Assembly: GCA_029215795.1 (NCBI GenBank)
Contig: JARDYH010000002.1
Location: 10,719,001-10,783,000 of the forward strand
Length of the DNA stretch: 64,000 nt
Reading direction: 5' to 3'
From: Anniella stebbinsi
Lineage: Eukaryota > Chordata > Lepidosauria > Squamata > Anniellidae
Part shown: positions 32,771-44,300 of the stretch, piece after piece
Layout: every line of letters begins with the position of its first letter
Numbering within the stretch: the stretch's first letter is position 1
Notes under the pieces: model-generated
The model's input: only the letters and a program-made list of their open reading frames with translations
Told to the model about the DNA's origin: nothing
Database searches by the model: none
Made by a program: the position numbers and the translations under genes

Positions 32771-34529
32771 AGGTAAAGTTTCCCCCTTGGGAAGCATTCA
32801 AAGGAGTCCCTATCTGCATGCTGAAATAGTACAGGCCAGACACAGGTTCACTGCTTTAGAGAAGACTAGAACTAAGACCTCCATCACACCTAATTCCCCC
32901 CCCCTTTGGTTTGCCTCCATGGTTTTTTACCTCTGATGCAGAAGCGCGTCAAGCTTATGATCCCTTTCACCAGAATAGCGGCTCTTTCACTCTTTAGCTC
33001 GTCCTCTCCTCTCCACTCCACTCCACTCCACCCTCCCCTTCTCTTTCTCCTTCCAGTCAGGTCCTGTCAGATGAGTACTTCAACCAGACCTCCTTTCTGC
33101 CAAGCAAAAATGGAATGACCCTTTAGTCTGGCTCTTTGGGGGCATCGAGTGAGTACAATCCTGTCTCTGCAGAGATTCAGGTGTTGTATGATTTTAAAAG
33201 GGGCTTTTGAGCTTGGGATGCAAGGATTGGGTATTATATTGAGGCTTGGAGCCAGCTGCTGGGAGAGATCGCTTTTCCCTGCCAGGACCTGATGCAATCC
33301 ATTCAAGCCCGCAGTTCCTTTAAAACTACACAGAGGCTTAGGGTGCATTAAATGCATTTAGGGAAAATAATCCAGACTTTTAGTGTTCTAGGAAAGGCTG
33401 GGGAAGAGGTGGGGTGTCAGCACAGCGCCCTGTGAATACCGTGCTGCAAATCCGCACACCAGGCATGGTGAGAATGCCCTAAATCGCTGGTGTGATGGAG
33501 CTCTAAATCTGTGGGTCAGACATTGGTCAATGCAAGTTCTGGCAGTCTCACGTGTGATGCTGTGATACTTCTGCAAACCACTCTCTCTCTCTCTCTCCAC
33601 CTGCCGCGAGCAGCTTTCTTCGTTCGAAGGGCTGTCATGCAATCACATCTCCTCCAGAACCCAAGGCGCTACTGACGATCTCTGCTGCCTGTCTCTGTCC
33701 AATAATCAAGGAACACTTTCCCTTCCAAGATGCCGTTGCTGGGAGGCCTCGTGGCAAATTGGCATGAGCTTTGCAGAGCAAATCAAACAAATGTGGGGTG
33801 ACAGGATGAGGTTCAGCCAAACTTGGGGCCCTGGTTTCTTTCTGCTCTCCTGTAATCCTAACCCCGTCTCCAGGGCAGAAGGAAATTGAGGCCAGCTTGC
33901 GCTCAAAGCGATGCTTTACTTGAGAAGCCCTCGCTGTTGGAAAGAGGGAACTCAAACTCTCCAAAACAGCAAGGGAAATGCTCTGGTGTTCTGAGAAAGC
34001 ATATAAATCATCCTTTACATCCAGCATAATCCAATGGATGCTTATCCAGAAGTCAGCCCTGCAGTGCCCATCAGGGAATAGTCCCTGGTACGTGCAGCCT
34101 CATTACTGTATTATGCAATGATACATAATTGTATGGTGTTATTGGTTTTTATTACATGGTTTATCCTCACACAAAACCAATAATAAAAAATTGCAATTTA
34201 ATCCATCTTCAATTATCTTCCAAATACATCCAACCTTCCCATTTCATAATAATTATTCCAGACCTCAACAAATACCGCTTAGCACTCCCAACTCAATCCT
34301 ACTATGTACCATATATGTCAGTTTATCCATCCTATCAATTTCCAAGGCCTTCATCAACCATTCATCTCCAGTAGAAACAGTAGATTCTTTCCAATGCTGA
34401 GCAATTATGCCTTTTTGCTGCAGGTAATACATTTATAATCAACATTTTCATAGGTCTGTTTGGAATTTCTGGAATGTAAGTGTTATTGCTGTATATTTAT
34501 TGTTGCTGGCAGAAAGTGCAATGAAACAC
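32771..34529. other. Intergenic sequence, no gene seen
   Basis: A CTCCA tandem (33011-33031) and a CT run (33582-33597) are the only simple repeats. The 130-codon minus-strand open frame at 33635-34027 has no recognisable domain and I do not call it. Confidence 0.3.
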
Positions 34530-34600
34530 TGTGGGTAGTTTGTCAGGTTTGGCCTGGGGAGTCCTGTATTCAAATCCCGGTTCAGCCATAAAGCTTAATG
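34530..34600 (+). mobile_element. SINE fragment with tRNA-like B box
   Basis: GTATTCAAATCCCGGTTCAG resembles a B-box region, followed by CCATAAAGCTTAATGGGTAG in the order of Sauria SINEs. The A box is not visible. Confidence 0.4.
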
Positions 34601-34737
34601 GGTAGCCCTGAAGTGGTGATGTCTTCTCAGCCAAACCTACTATGATCACTACTAATTTTATGGAGTGCATAAAATTCTACTAAGTGGTGTGAGAAGAAAC
34701 AAAACCACCAGGCTCCTACTAGAATGGTGCACAGTTT

Positions 34738-35010
34738 AATACAGACATGTTGAACCTCTTTCATCCCAAGGGCTGAATTCCATTTCAGAGACGCTTTCGG
34801 GGACCACATTCTACTGGTGGGTGGGGCAGAAGGCCAAAGAAGCAGGGCCAAAGATACCACCATATTTTAGCTAAAAGTTTGTACTGCCAGTAAATAAGCC
34901 TTAGGAGTGGCAATTCAACCTTTTTCAATGGGAAAAAAACTGCGCAAAAGCTGGGAATTACTGGAGATGGGGGAAATCAGTATAACCTTCTGGGGAACCC
35001 TGAAATACAA
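34738..35010 (+). repeat. Family G interspersed repeat
   Basis: It follows 9511-9850 in order: TGTTGAACCTCTTTCATCCC, CTACTGGTGGGTGGGGCAG and GGCAATTCAACCTTTTTC. Confidence 0.5.
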
Positions 35011-35019
35011 ATACTACTC

Positions 35020-35150
35020 CTAATAATAATTTATTTCTATACCACCCAATAGCTGAAGCTTTCTGGGCAGTTTACAACTATCTATAAGACAATGAAATAC
35101 AGCATCAAAATGACAGCATAAAATACAGCATAAAAATTTAAATATCCAAA
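35020..35150 (-). mobile_element. L2-type LINE 3' terminus
   Basis: TTTATTTCTATACCACCCA and TAGCTGAAGCTTTCTGGGC are the antisense form of the L2 end. Confidence 0.6.
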
Positions 35151-35401
35151 ACTTAAAACAATTTTGACAGCTAAAAACAGTTTCAGTAAAATACTAGACC
35201 TGTTTATACAACTGGCATAAATGTTAGGGATGTGCACGGACGGAAGAATCGGATCGGAATCGGATCGGAAAAAAATCGAGGTCCACTGTATCATATCGGA
35301 TCTGATTCCGATACAAATATCGGACATCCGATTTTGTATCGGATGCCATTTTGAATGCATTTCTCCATAGCCTAGTATTGTGTTGCAAAAACGCCTATAA
35401 C

Positions 35402-36388
35402 TAGGGTGACCAGATGCCCGGATTTGTCCGGACATGCCCGGGAAATGGGGAGCAAATCCGCATCCGGGCGGCAAAACTGTTTTGGGGGGCCAAATCCGGA
35501 AATTTAGCCCCCCAAAAGGGTGACCAGATGGCCCTGGGGCGATCCGGGCCAACCGGGGGGCGGCGGGGGCAAACCGGGGCGGCAGGGGGTCACGCGGTGG
35601 TGGCGGGAGGCTGGTGGCGCAAGGCACTTACCGGCTGGGGCGTCCGCTTCCCTCCGGTGCTCGGAATCTACTGAGAAACAGGCTTCGCGGCCTGTCCCTC
35701 AGTAGCGCGCCGGGTGATGACGTCATCACTCGGCGCGCTACTGAGAGACAGGCCAGGAAGCCTGTTTCTCAGTAAATTCCGAGCACAGGAGGGAAGCGGA
35801 CGCCCCAGCCAGTAAGGAGCGTGGGGCAGCGCAGCGCGGGGGGGCGGCGCGGGGGTGGGGGGGCAGCGCTGCGTGGGTGGGGGGCGGCGTGGGGGCAGGC
35901 GGGTCAGCGTGGCGCGGCACAGGTAGGGGGCGGGGGCGGGGCAGCGTGGCGCAGCGCGGCGCGGGTGGGGGGCGGCATGGGGGGGCGGCACGGCGCAGGG
36001 GGGGCGGGCAGCCTGCGCGAGGCACTTACCTGCTGGGGCGTCCGCTTCCCTCCGGTGCTCGGAATCTACTGAGAAACAGGCTTCGCGGCCTGTCCCTCAG
36101 TAGCGCGCCGGGTGATGACATCATCACCCGGCATGCTACTGAGAGACAGGCCAGGAAGCCTGTTTCTCAGTAGATTCCGAGCACCGGAGGGAAGCGGACG
36201 CCCCAGCCGGTAAGGAGCACGGGGGCAGGTGGCGCGGGGGCAGGCGGGGCGGCGCGGCACGGGTGGGGTGTGTGGCATGGGGGGGCGGCACGGCGTGGGG
36301 CAGTGCGGGCGCGCGGTGGGGGGGTAGTTTTGGGGGGTGGGGTGGCGGGGGGGTCCGGGATTTTGATCCTCAAAATCTGGTCACCCTA
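35402..36388. mobile_element. GC-rich hAT-like element with twin palindromes, 987 bp
   Basis: Termini TAGGGTGACCAGATGCCC and ATCTGGTCACCCTA are flanked by an exact 8-bp duplication, CCTATAAC (35394-35401 and 36389-36396), which fits hAT. Inside are two near-identical palindromes, 35627-35816 and 36025-36214, with arms of about 95 bp. The first is centred on TGATGACGTCATCA and the second on TGATGACATCATCA. Between and after them are GGGGCGGC-rich tandem stretches. The many open frames across it are GC-driven and overlap on both strands, so I assign no protein. A second internal terminus (AAGGGTGACCAGATGG) near 35516 suggests a composite origin. Confidence 0.85.
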
Positions 36389-37370
36389 CCTATAACTTTT
36401 TTTCATTTTTAAAGATAGAAGGATGAAACATGGGCACTTTGTAGATGGGTTAGGGAATAGTTATCTGTGAGAAATTTCAGAAAGATTGGTGTAGACATTT
36501 TGTGGCAATGAATTTTTTAATAATGAACCAGGAATGCCTATAACTGTTTCATTTTTAAAGTTCCACACATGAAACTCTGCCACATTGCAGGTGGTATGTT
36601 GGGACCCATGTGTGTGAAATTTCAGAAACATAGGTGTTTGCCTTGTGTGGCAATTAATTTTAGAAAAATGGGTAGCAATTGGGTAAATACAGTTATGCCT
36701 TCAACTTTTTTGTTTTTAAAGATACAAACAGGAAACTTGGGCACATTACAGGTACCACTTTTGTTGACATGTGTGAGAAATTTCAGAAAGATAGGTCCAG
36801 GCATGTAGTGGCAAGGTATTTTTGAAACAAGGAGGAAAGAAACATCTATAACTTTTTTTATTTTAAAAGTTAGAAGTCCGAAAGTTGCTCACTTTGTAGA
36901 TAGGTTAGGAGTAGTTATCTGTTAGAAATTTCAGAAAGATAGGTCCAGGCATTTGGTGGCTATGAATGTTTTAGATTAAAAGTTACAAAAGTTTTTCCAC
37001 AGAGGCTTCAGCTGTCAATTGCACCCCCTCCCCCACCTCCCATCCCTCTTTTATCTGTCAAAACTCCAGTTGTTGTAACTTTTAATCTAAAAATTGCATA
37101 GCCACCAAATGCCTGGACCTATCTTTCTGAAATTTCTCACTGATAACTACCCCAAACCCATCTACAAAGTGAGCAACTTTCAGACGTCTAACTTTTAAAA
37201 TAAAAAGGTTATAGGAGTTTCTTTCCTCATTTTTCAAAAATACCTTGCCACTACACGCTTGAAGCTATGCTTCTGAAAGTTCTCCACATTAGACATACCA
37301 CTTTGGTTCACGTGTGTGATTAATTTCAGAAGCATAGCTTCAAGTGTGCAGTGGCAAGGTATTTTTGAAT
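36389..37370. repeat. Four tandem ~150-bp units followed by inverted copies
   Basis: Units begin near 36391, 36539, 36698 and 36847, each with an ACTTTTTTxATTTTxAAAG start and a GAAATTTCAGAAAGATAGG middle. From about 37070 the sequence turns into the inverse complement (CTATCTTTCTGAAATTTCTC). The pivot is near 37030. A second hairpin around GAAGCTATGCTTCTGAAA closes the block at 37241-37368. Confidence 0.75.
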
Positions 37371-37381
37371 CTGCTGCAGGT

Positions 37382-37495
37382 TGCAGTCAGAACTCTAAAG
37401 GAGCTCTCCAAGGAGCTTTAGAGTTCCGACTGGTTCGAACCCAGAGCGGATTCACCACCCCACTGGCATCGGAGCTGCCAGCCTCCACTGGCTGT
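37382..37495. repeat. Half copy of a foldback element (family E)
   Basis: GAGCGGATTCACCACCCCAC and GAGCTGCCAGCCTCCACT match the right arm of 31698-31929. An inner AACTCTAAAGGAGCT/AGCTTTAGAGTT pair is also present. Confidence 0.55.
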
Positions 37496-38280
37496 TTCCA
37501 TCCATGGGGAGCGAAGACTTTGAGACCATCCAGCTATCCAGAGAAATTGAGGTGTTTGGAGAAGGAGAAGGAAAGGGTGGTCATATCACCCCAACCCAGA
37601 TTCTTTCTTCCAGTGCTTACACAGCTCTGTGTTACGGGGCTCAAAGAATGTTTTGGCGAAAGAGGAAAATGACCGATGCATTTTTCCCCCCAAGGCTTGT
37701 GCCCCAAGATGTCAAGCACCCGGAGATGTTATTTAAAACTAATCAGCAACATCATCTAAGTGAGGCTTTGGCAGGACAATAAAAGAGCAGAACGTCCCTT
37801 TGCAGCCAGACTCCAGAAACAAGAGCAGAGAGATACAGTTACCTGGGTTTGCCCCCCTTCAGAAGAAAAGGCCCCAAGACAATGGCCAAATTGGGCTTCT
37901 AATGAAACTGGGTAGAGTAGCAACCCAAGCACCTATGCCTGCGTGTTAAAGAAAAGGAAACAGTCAGGAGAAATTCAAGCCTTTGAAACCGATAAGGGGA
38001 AAGTCCTTCGCGGAGAGGGCCAACGCGAAAGCGCACAAAACAGAGGCGCAACCTCAGACAGATTAGGTCATTTCTTGTGAAAAATTTAGAGCCCGGTTTA
38101 TTACTAGGCAGACGGCTGGTTTCTTAGGAGCTCCATTGAGACTACCCATTCCTGGGGACACGGTCCGCACCTCTTGGTTTGAGGCTGCTGTTCTCGGCCA
38201 CTGTGTTTTCTTACAGCGCTGCGCTGCTGCGCAACATGCGCAGTGTAAAAATGACATGGCAACAACGTGTGCCATGTAAA
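37496..38280. other. Intergenic sequence, no feature seen
   Basis: I find no repeat or exon here. Its short open frames on both strands have no recognisable domain. Confidence 0.3.
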
Positions 38281-38340
38281 TCAGCCTTCCCCAACCTGGA
38301 ACACTCCAGATGTGTTCGACTGCAACTCCCATTATAGGAG
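38281..38340. repeat. Family P fragment
   Basis: CAGCCTTCCCCAACCTGG followed by TCCAGATGTGTTCGAC is the left arm of the palindromic family. Confidence 0.55.
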
Positions 38341-38701
38341 TGGAATGTAAAGAAACACAATGCCCAAGACAGGGATGACAGCTGTCTTTGGGAGCCAAAC
38401 CACAAAATCTCATTTTAAATGCTCTCCAATCTGGAAAGGAAGCTATGCTCAATGACAGAGTGCAATCCCTTCCTCCACGTGAATATGTGTCACTACGGGT
38501 GTTGCTAGGAGCTCTGGGTGCATGGCGATCCAGCCCCAAATCTATTTCTCAAGGCCCCAAATCTCTTCCACAGAACCGTGGGTGTCCATAGCTGCTGATA
38601 GAAAGTTTTCATCTCAGCTTAATTGTCATGCCGGTGGCAATGCTTAAGGGGAATTGCAGCTGGGGAGGGAAGGGTTAACTCTCCCTTTCACACATGCTGC
38701 A

Positions 38702-38724
38702 ACACACACACACACACACACACA
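38702..38724. repeat. (CA)n microsatellite
   Basis: About eleven CA units. Confidence 0.9.
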
Positions 38725-39054
38725 TTCCGCCCCCTGAATGGCTATGAAACTTGCAGGGGTGGGGGGAACGACAACTTCACCATTGGTCCAGGATGATCTA
38801 AGGCAAGGTGCCAATTAACAGGGGGCGGGAATCTTTTGTTTGAATTATTTGAATGTGAAATGAATGGGCTGGCTTTGCTTCATTTAATGGCAGCCATTTT
38901 TTTAAAAAAACCCAACCCATTATTATCAATATTTGTTGGCACAATAAAGGAATTCACTCAGGGCTGATTTAGATATTAGCCCAGCTGCACGCAGGTCATC
39001 AACATGCTTTTGCGGCAACAGGCAGAAGGCCAACCTGGCCTGAGCTCAGCTACG

Positions 39055-39192
39055 GCAGCCTTCTCCAATCTGGTGTCCTCCAGATGTTTTGGACTTCAGT
39101 TCCCATCAACCCCAGCCAGCATGGCCAATGATCGGGAATGCTAGGAGCTGTGGCCCAAAACAGCTGGAGGGAACAAGGTTGGGGAAGGTTGG
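39055..39192. repeat. Palindromic short repeat (family P), best copy
   Basis: The left arm GGCAGCCTTCTCCAATCTGG and the right arm ACAAGGTTGGGGAAGGTTGG are inverse complements with CATGGCCAATGATCGGG in the middle. The total length is about 138 bp. Confidence 0.65.
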
Positions 39193-41067
39193 GCTAGATC
39201 ATGAATAATGTGAAGCCTGACAGAGCTTGCTGTTTGCATGGTCTGAAAAAGGGACCTCTGGTTCCATGGGCAGCCTCATGGACAGGCTCAGAGACGTAAC
39301 CAAACTCAGCATCCTGCAAGGCTAGTTACCTGCCCAGGGCCCATGGAAGCCTGAAGAACCGACGAGCCAAAGGCCATGGTAGATTCCAGAGGGAGCAATC
39401 CCATGGACCCTAGACATTGTCTGAGGGACCATAGGATAGTGGAACTTCCTCTGCTCCAAAGTCAGAGACAGTGGTTCGACCTCAGAAGGGAGATTAAGAG
39501 ATCCAACCTTCTCCACCCCCGCACCCCCCCCACACACACACACAGCTGACACAGAAAGAACTATGCCAGGTGACTTCTGAGGTCAAAAAGTGACTTCAGA
39601 GTAGTAAAACGGGGTGTTCCAGTAGGTTGGGAGGGGAGGAGACCAGAGAGGCCAGAATACAACCTATCCTGAGCATCTTCCAGCTTCCTTCCCTCCCCTT
39701 TCAAAGCGCCATTGTTAGATGGGCAAAAAAAAGCCCATGTAGCAAAAAATGCAATAAAGGAGATAACCTCCACCACTCCTCCTGCTTGATACATGGAAGC
39801 ACTTGATAAATGGAAGCTTCCAAGTTAGGAGGCTTTCATTTCACGAGGGCATGACTCATCGGATTGTGCCCTAAACCTGCCTCTCCATGAGCAGAAGAAG
39901 CAGTTGGAATAAAACTGGAGTAAATCATTTTTCATCTCTTTTATTTTAATTGATGAAGGCAGAAGAAGCCAAAAAGCCAACGAGTTTCCCCACCCAGAGT
40001 TGAAATGAGATTGGCCCCATTTTCAAATTTTGCAATTCAGATTTTGACTTTGAAATTTGATATCAAAATCTGACATTCAAACTTCAAAATCAAAATTTGA
40101 CACCCAGGCGTTTTACCCATCCACAGGAATGATTTCTTATTAGCCAAATCAAAGAATGAAGTCTGTTAAAAGTTTATTAAAGGCTACCAGTTGTCAGAAA
40201 TGGTCAAATGTGGACAGCTATTGCAAAATCGAAGGCTGATGCTGAATATTGAATATCTCATATATTGGGCGCATGGCAAGAGAATATTTCTATATTCTCT
40301 AAGTTCCACTGAATGGTTAATCTTATTTCTGCACAAACATTATAGCTGCAATTTGCAGCACCTTGCTTGGGAGTAAGCCCCATTGAATATGGGGGAACTT
40401 ACTTCCAAGTAAACATGTATGGGATTGTACTGCAAAGTGCTACTCCTACCCAAAGGCAGGATCGTCTACCAATGGCCTTCCATCATTCAACCCATGAAAT
40501 CCAGCTGCTTGCCACAAACAGAGAGCGGATGCAATGCAGAAAAAGAACCCACAGATGAAATCATTCCAGATAATTCTATTCCTCCTCCATAAACACTAAA
40601 TTATATAATATGATCATATTTATCATTGCCATGTTCAGCATCAACAATGGTGTTACTACATTATTCCTCCACACCAGCCTTAGACTCCTAACACCGTCTT
40701 GTCCAATTCATCACAATTTTTTTTGGGGGGGGGGGGTCTCACCTTGAGTCGAAGCTCCTAACCTCCTTGGAAGTGCCTTTCCTATAACACGATAAACCAC
40801 TCCTCCCTTGACCCCCCCCCCCAAACACAGAACTGGATGTAGCCATGCTTGAACTGGGCTACCGGAGGGTCACTGGAACTGCACAAGGAGCTCTATAAGC
40901 CTGTTAAAGATGACCAGACTGACAATCTAGACAAAATTAGCTTAGCTAAATCATTGCAAGTGCAAATGTTGTTGCCCTGTAGAATCATTCGTACATGTAA
41001 AGCAACCCAGGTTGACAGCTTACACAATGGACTAAAGTACTGGAGGCACGAAGCCACCACTTAGAAT
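39193..41067. other. Intergenic sequence, small repeat scraps
   Basis: A family H fragment (AGTAAGCCCCATTGAATATG) lies near 40370-40440, and an AATTTGA-rich inverted stretch near 40020-40100. C runs lie near 39525 and 40810, and a G run near 40725. No gene is seen. Confidence 0.35.
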
Positions 41068-41195
41068 GGCCTTCCTCAACCTGGTGCCCTCCAGATATTT
41101 TGGACTTCAACTTCCATAAGCCCCAACCAGCATGGCCCACGGCCAGGAATGCTGGTTGTTATCATCCAAAACATCTGGGGACCAGCAGATTGGGG
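41068..41195. repeat. Palindromic short repeat (family P)
   Basis: GGCCTTCCTCAACCTGGTGC and its diverged inverse near 41175 (CATCTGGGGACCAGCAG) bound about 128 bp. Confidence 0.55.
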
Positions 41196-41845
41196 ACGTT
41201 CAGCTTAGAAACATATCCCACAATAAGTCCCAGAACATTGTCCTACCAGTCTGTGAACCGGAAGACAGACATCTCTTTCTCCACCACATGGTAACTTCTC
41301 CCACCAGCTTTGTCCTTTCTTCCTAGCTTAGTTCTTTGGTGCTGAGCAAATGGTTTTATTCCATCAAGGAACAGCTGTCGACGATCCTTTACCAGCCCAG
41401 GTGTGGCTCTGCTGCCAAAAGAGCTTTGATGGATGCCAACAAGAAGTCGAGACGAACCAGCTCTCACGTCTGATAGTGAAGTCTCTGCGTAAGCCAATGG
41501 AGAGCCCTTTCAGACTTAATGAGTGCTTAAAAAAAATATGAAGTCAGAAAGGACCTACTGACCTCTGCCGGAGGAGGGAAGACAGTCAACCTGAAAATTG
41601 AGCGCAACCAAGAGGGTCTGTGCTACCTGCATTTCCCACCTTTTGTGCTTTCTATACATTATTACCCACTTGGACTTTACCCTTAGCTGCTTTGTCAAAG
41701 TGTGCTAAAGGGGAACCTCAGCACCAGGCACTCCACATATTAATGATATCAAAGTGTCAGACGTAGGACAGAATTTCATTCTTCAACCACTCATGCATTT
41801 TAGACAAGGGGGGAAAAAAGGCCTACAACTCCCAGCATTCATAAC
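41196..41845. other. Intergenic sequence, no feature seen
   Basis: Short open frames on both strands have no recognisable domain, and no repeat could be named. Confidence 0.3.
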
Positions 41846-42054
41846 AGTATAAAAAGAACCATGCTGGATCAGACCAAGAGTTCATCTAGGCCACTATTCT
41901 GTTCACACAGTTCACCAGATGCCCACGGAAAGCCCACAAGCAGGACATTAGTGCAACAGCACCCTCCCACCCATTTTCCCCAGCAACTGTTGTATATAGA
42001 TGTACTGCCTCTAATATTGGAAATAGCATAGAGCCATCAAGGCTAGTAGCCATT

Positions 42055-42538
42055 GGCCTGTTTTGCACGACACGATAATCAAGGGGGGGGGACAATCGTC
42101 AGTTGTGTTGCTTATTGTGTCATGTGGAGGGCAACCCACAATGCACACACAACTGACAGTTCACTATTTGGGGCACTTAAACAACAGAGAAGAACAACGG
42201 GCTTGCACGTTGTTTATCCCGAACTCCGTTGTTTAAAGTGTCATGTGGAGGGAACCCCCCTCTCTCCGTGTACTATTCCGTTTGGGCATAGAGTTCGCCA
42301 GCCAGAGCAGCCGAAAAAAACCCCGGCTGTTCCGATACAGATGGCAGAACTTGCGGTGCATGCTGGGATATGGCCGGAGGATTGAGGGAGGTGGGAGGGA
42401 GATGCAGCAGCCCAGAATGATGCCTGGACTTTCAGCCGCCGACGGGGGGAGGGGCAACATTTCATGTGGAGAGCACTGGCAAAATAACGCACGGTGAGTG
42501 AGTTATTCCATTGCCTAAAGTTTCGTTCGAACTCAGCC
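42055..42538. mobile_element. Foldback element (family B) inserted in CR1
   Basis: GGCCTGTTTTGCACGACACG and GTTCGAACTCAGCC are the ends, with ATT on both sides (42052-42054 and 42539-42541) as a 3-bp duplication. The interior is an imperfect palindrome with a CCGGCTGTTCCGATACAG-type centre shared with 45361-45860. Length 484 bp. Confidence 0.8.
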
Positions 42539-42724
42539 ATTGACAGCCTTCTCCTCCATGAACTTGTCCAATCCCCTTTTAAAACCATCCAAAGTGGTGA
42601 CTATCACTATGTTTTGTGGAAGTGAATTCCATAGTTTAACTATGGGCTATGTGAAGAAGTCCTTTTACCTGTCCTGAATCTCCCAACAAATCAGCCTCAT
42701 GGGGTGACCCCAGGTTCTAGTCGA

Positions 42725-43045
42725 ATGAGCTCCCCAGAGAGGTTCGCCTGGCATCTACATTGTACTCCTTTAGATACCAGGTGAAGACCTTTTTACTTTC
42801 ACAGAGTTTTTACAGTTCTTCAGTTTGATTTCTAACCTTGCTGTTTAAACTTGTATTTTAAATCCTTATCAATTTCTGCATGGCTGCTCGGTTTTTATCC
42901 TGGTTGTGCTTTTATACTGTATTTTAAATTATGTTTTGATGCTGTTGTTGTTTTATATGTTGAACAGTTTTTATGGTTTTAATTTCTGTAAACCGCCCAG
43001 AGAGCTTCAGCTATTGGGCGGTATAGAAATGCAATAAATAAATAA
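42725..43045 (+). mobile_element. L2-type LINE 3' end inserted in CR1
   Basis: Sense L2 end: AGAGAGCTTCAGCTATTGGG, CGGTATAGAAATGCAATAA and an AAATAAATA tail, preceded by T-rich 3' UTR. It sits in the same CR1 as the family B foldback. Confidence 0.75.
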
Positions 43046-43801
43046 ATACTATCATGACAGGGGAGGAAAATTTCTCCCTATCCATACATAATTTTGTACA
43101 CCTTTATCATGTCTCCCCTTACTTGCCTTTTCTCTAAGCTAAAAAAACGCCATCTGCTGTAACCTTCCCTCATAGGGGCAATGCCCAGGCTCCTTGATCA
43201 CAGCTGGCTGAGGAGTGCTGGAAGTTGTAGGGTTTTTTTTCTGTCTAAACATGCATGGGATTGTGCCCTTAGAGAAGGCTGATCTAGTGCCCTTGCAGAA
43301 TTCTTTGAAAGGATCATGTAAAAATAATAAGACAATCCCTAAAAAGCAGAGCTGTACGCAGAGGAGCAGGTTGCAAACACTCCATGACATCTTTGTTTGT
43401 CCCCCACCTGCCATCCCCTGCTGCCTCCATCCTTGATGGAAGTGAAGCTGAAGTTTCAAGATACTGTAAATGAATCACTAATAGTCAAGCACAGCCGAGC
43501 ATTCACAAACTGCTTATTCTCACGATTATAATCAGGGAGCAGTTGTAACAGATCCTTTAATGAAGAGTCCATCACCCTCACCAGATCTTCACTTTCCTCA
43601 ACTCTCTCAAATCCCAAGGACTCTCATGTTCTGGTTCAGAGCATGGTTTTCTAAATCAAGGGTGGGAATCTTGTGGACCTCCAGATGTTGCTGGACATCA
43701 TTTGGAAGGCCACCTCATCCTTGCTCTAAATCAATGGCCGTTCCTTTCAAGCACTGCTCCACAGTTTTGATAGAGGCGTTAACTACTGCAGAGGAATCCT
43801 C

Positions 43802-43961
43802 TAGGGTGACCAGATACAAAAGAGGGCAGGGCTCCTGCAGCTTAAACTGTTGTGATGAAGAGGGAATTTCAGCATGCATACAGATACCTGCTGAAATTCC
43901 CTTTTCTATACAACTGTTAAAGATACAGGAGCCCTGTCCTCCTTTTCACATGGTCACCCTA
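43802..43961. mobile_element. Foldback DNA transposon (family A), 160-bp monomer
   Basis: Termini TAGGGTGACCAGATAC and CATGGTCACCCTA bound a single unit that equals half of the 320-bp copies. AATCCTC occurs directly on both sides (43795-43801 and 43962-43968), a 7-8 bp duplication. Confidence 0.85.
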
Positions 43962-44229
43962 AATCCTCGAGTAAGGAAATTAATACCTCTGTGACTGTAG
44001 TATGAGCCACAAGTTTTAAACTTGGGTTGAAATCTATCAGTTCAGTTTGAATTATCTCACTTTTCATTATTCCGAAGACCTTCTGTTCTCTTTAAATGAT
44101 CGTTGATGTGTCCCTATCCTCAGATATATTTTTCAGTAGGGCAAAAGAGGTGTTGGGATTGGCCATGTTGCAAGGAGCTGCCTTTTTTTTTTTTAGTGTC
44201 CTGCTTTGAGACAGCTTATGGGAGAACGA

Positions 44230-44300
44230 GACCAGCCTTCCCCAACCTGGTACCCTCTAGATGTGTTGGGACTACAACTCCCATCAACCCCAGGCAGCAT
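44230..44300. repeat. Family P fragment
   Basis: CAGCCTTCCCCAACCTGGTA then GTTGGGACTACAACTCCC is the left part of the palindromic family. Confidence 0.5.

Larger units (their letters stand above)
35224..37370. repeat. Composite repeat: foldback family split by a GC-rich transposon
   Basis: The left end TTAGGGATGTGCACGGACGG leads to ATCGGATCGGAATCGGATC phrases like 27525. It then continues past the insertion at 35402-36388 into ACTTTTTTTCATTTTTAAAG units, and finishes in inverted copies of these. The left boundary is clear, the right boundary only approximate. Confidence 0.5.
41846..43195 (-). mobile_element. CR1 LINE 3' region split by two insertions
   Basis: Three pieces lie in correct order: 41846-42054 (ACCATGCTGGATCAGACCA to AGTAGCCATT), 42539-42720 (GACAGCCTTCTCCTCCATGA onward) and 43046-43195 (ATGTCTCCCCTTACTTGCC). 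The gaps are filled by a family B foldback and by an L2 3' end. The CR1 text resumes at each break almost without loss. Confidence 0.85.

Noticed and set aside
33635..34027. Minus-strand open frame of 130 codons
   Set aside because: No domain, no similarity that I can recall, and a shadow frame of 66 codons overlaps it.
35668..36373. Several 60-107 codon open frames rich in Pro, Arg, Ala and Gly on both strands
   Set aside because: They overlap in all frames of a GC-rich palindromic transposon and show no domain. GC content removes stop codons.
36389..37030. Tandem units as possible minisatellite of a gene
   Set aside because: No open frame persists across the units, and the inverted half points to a foldback structure.
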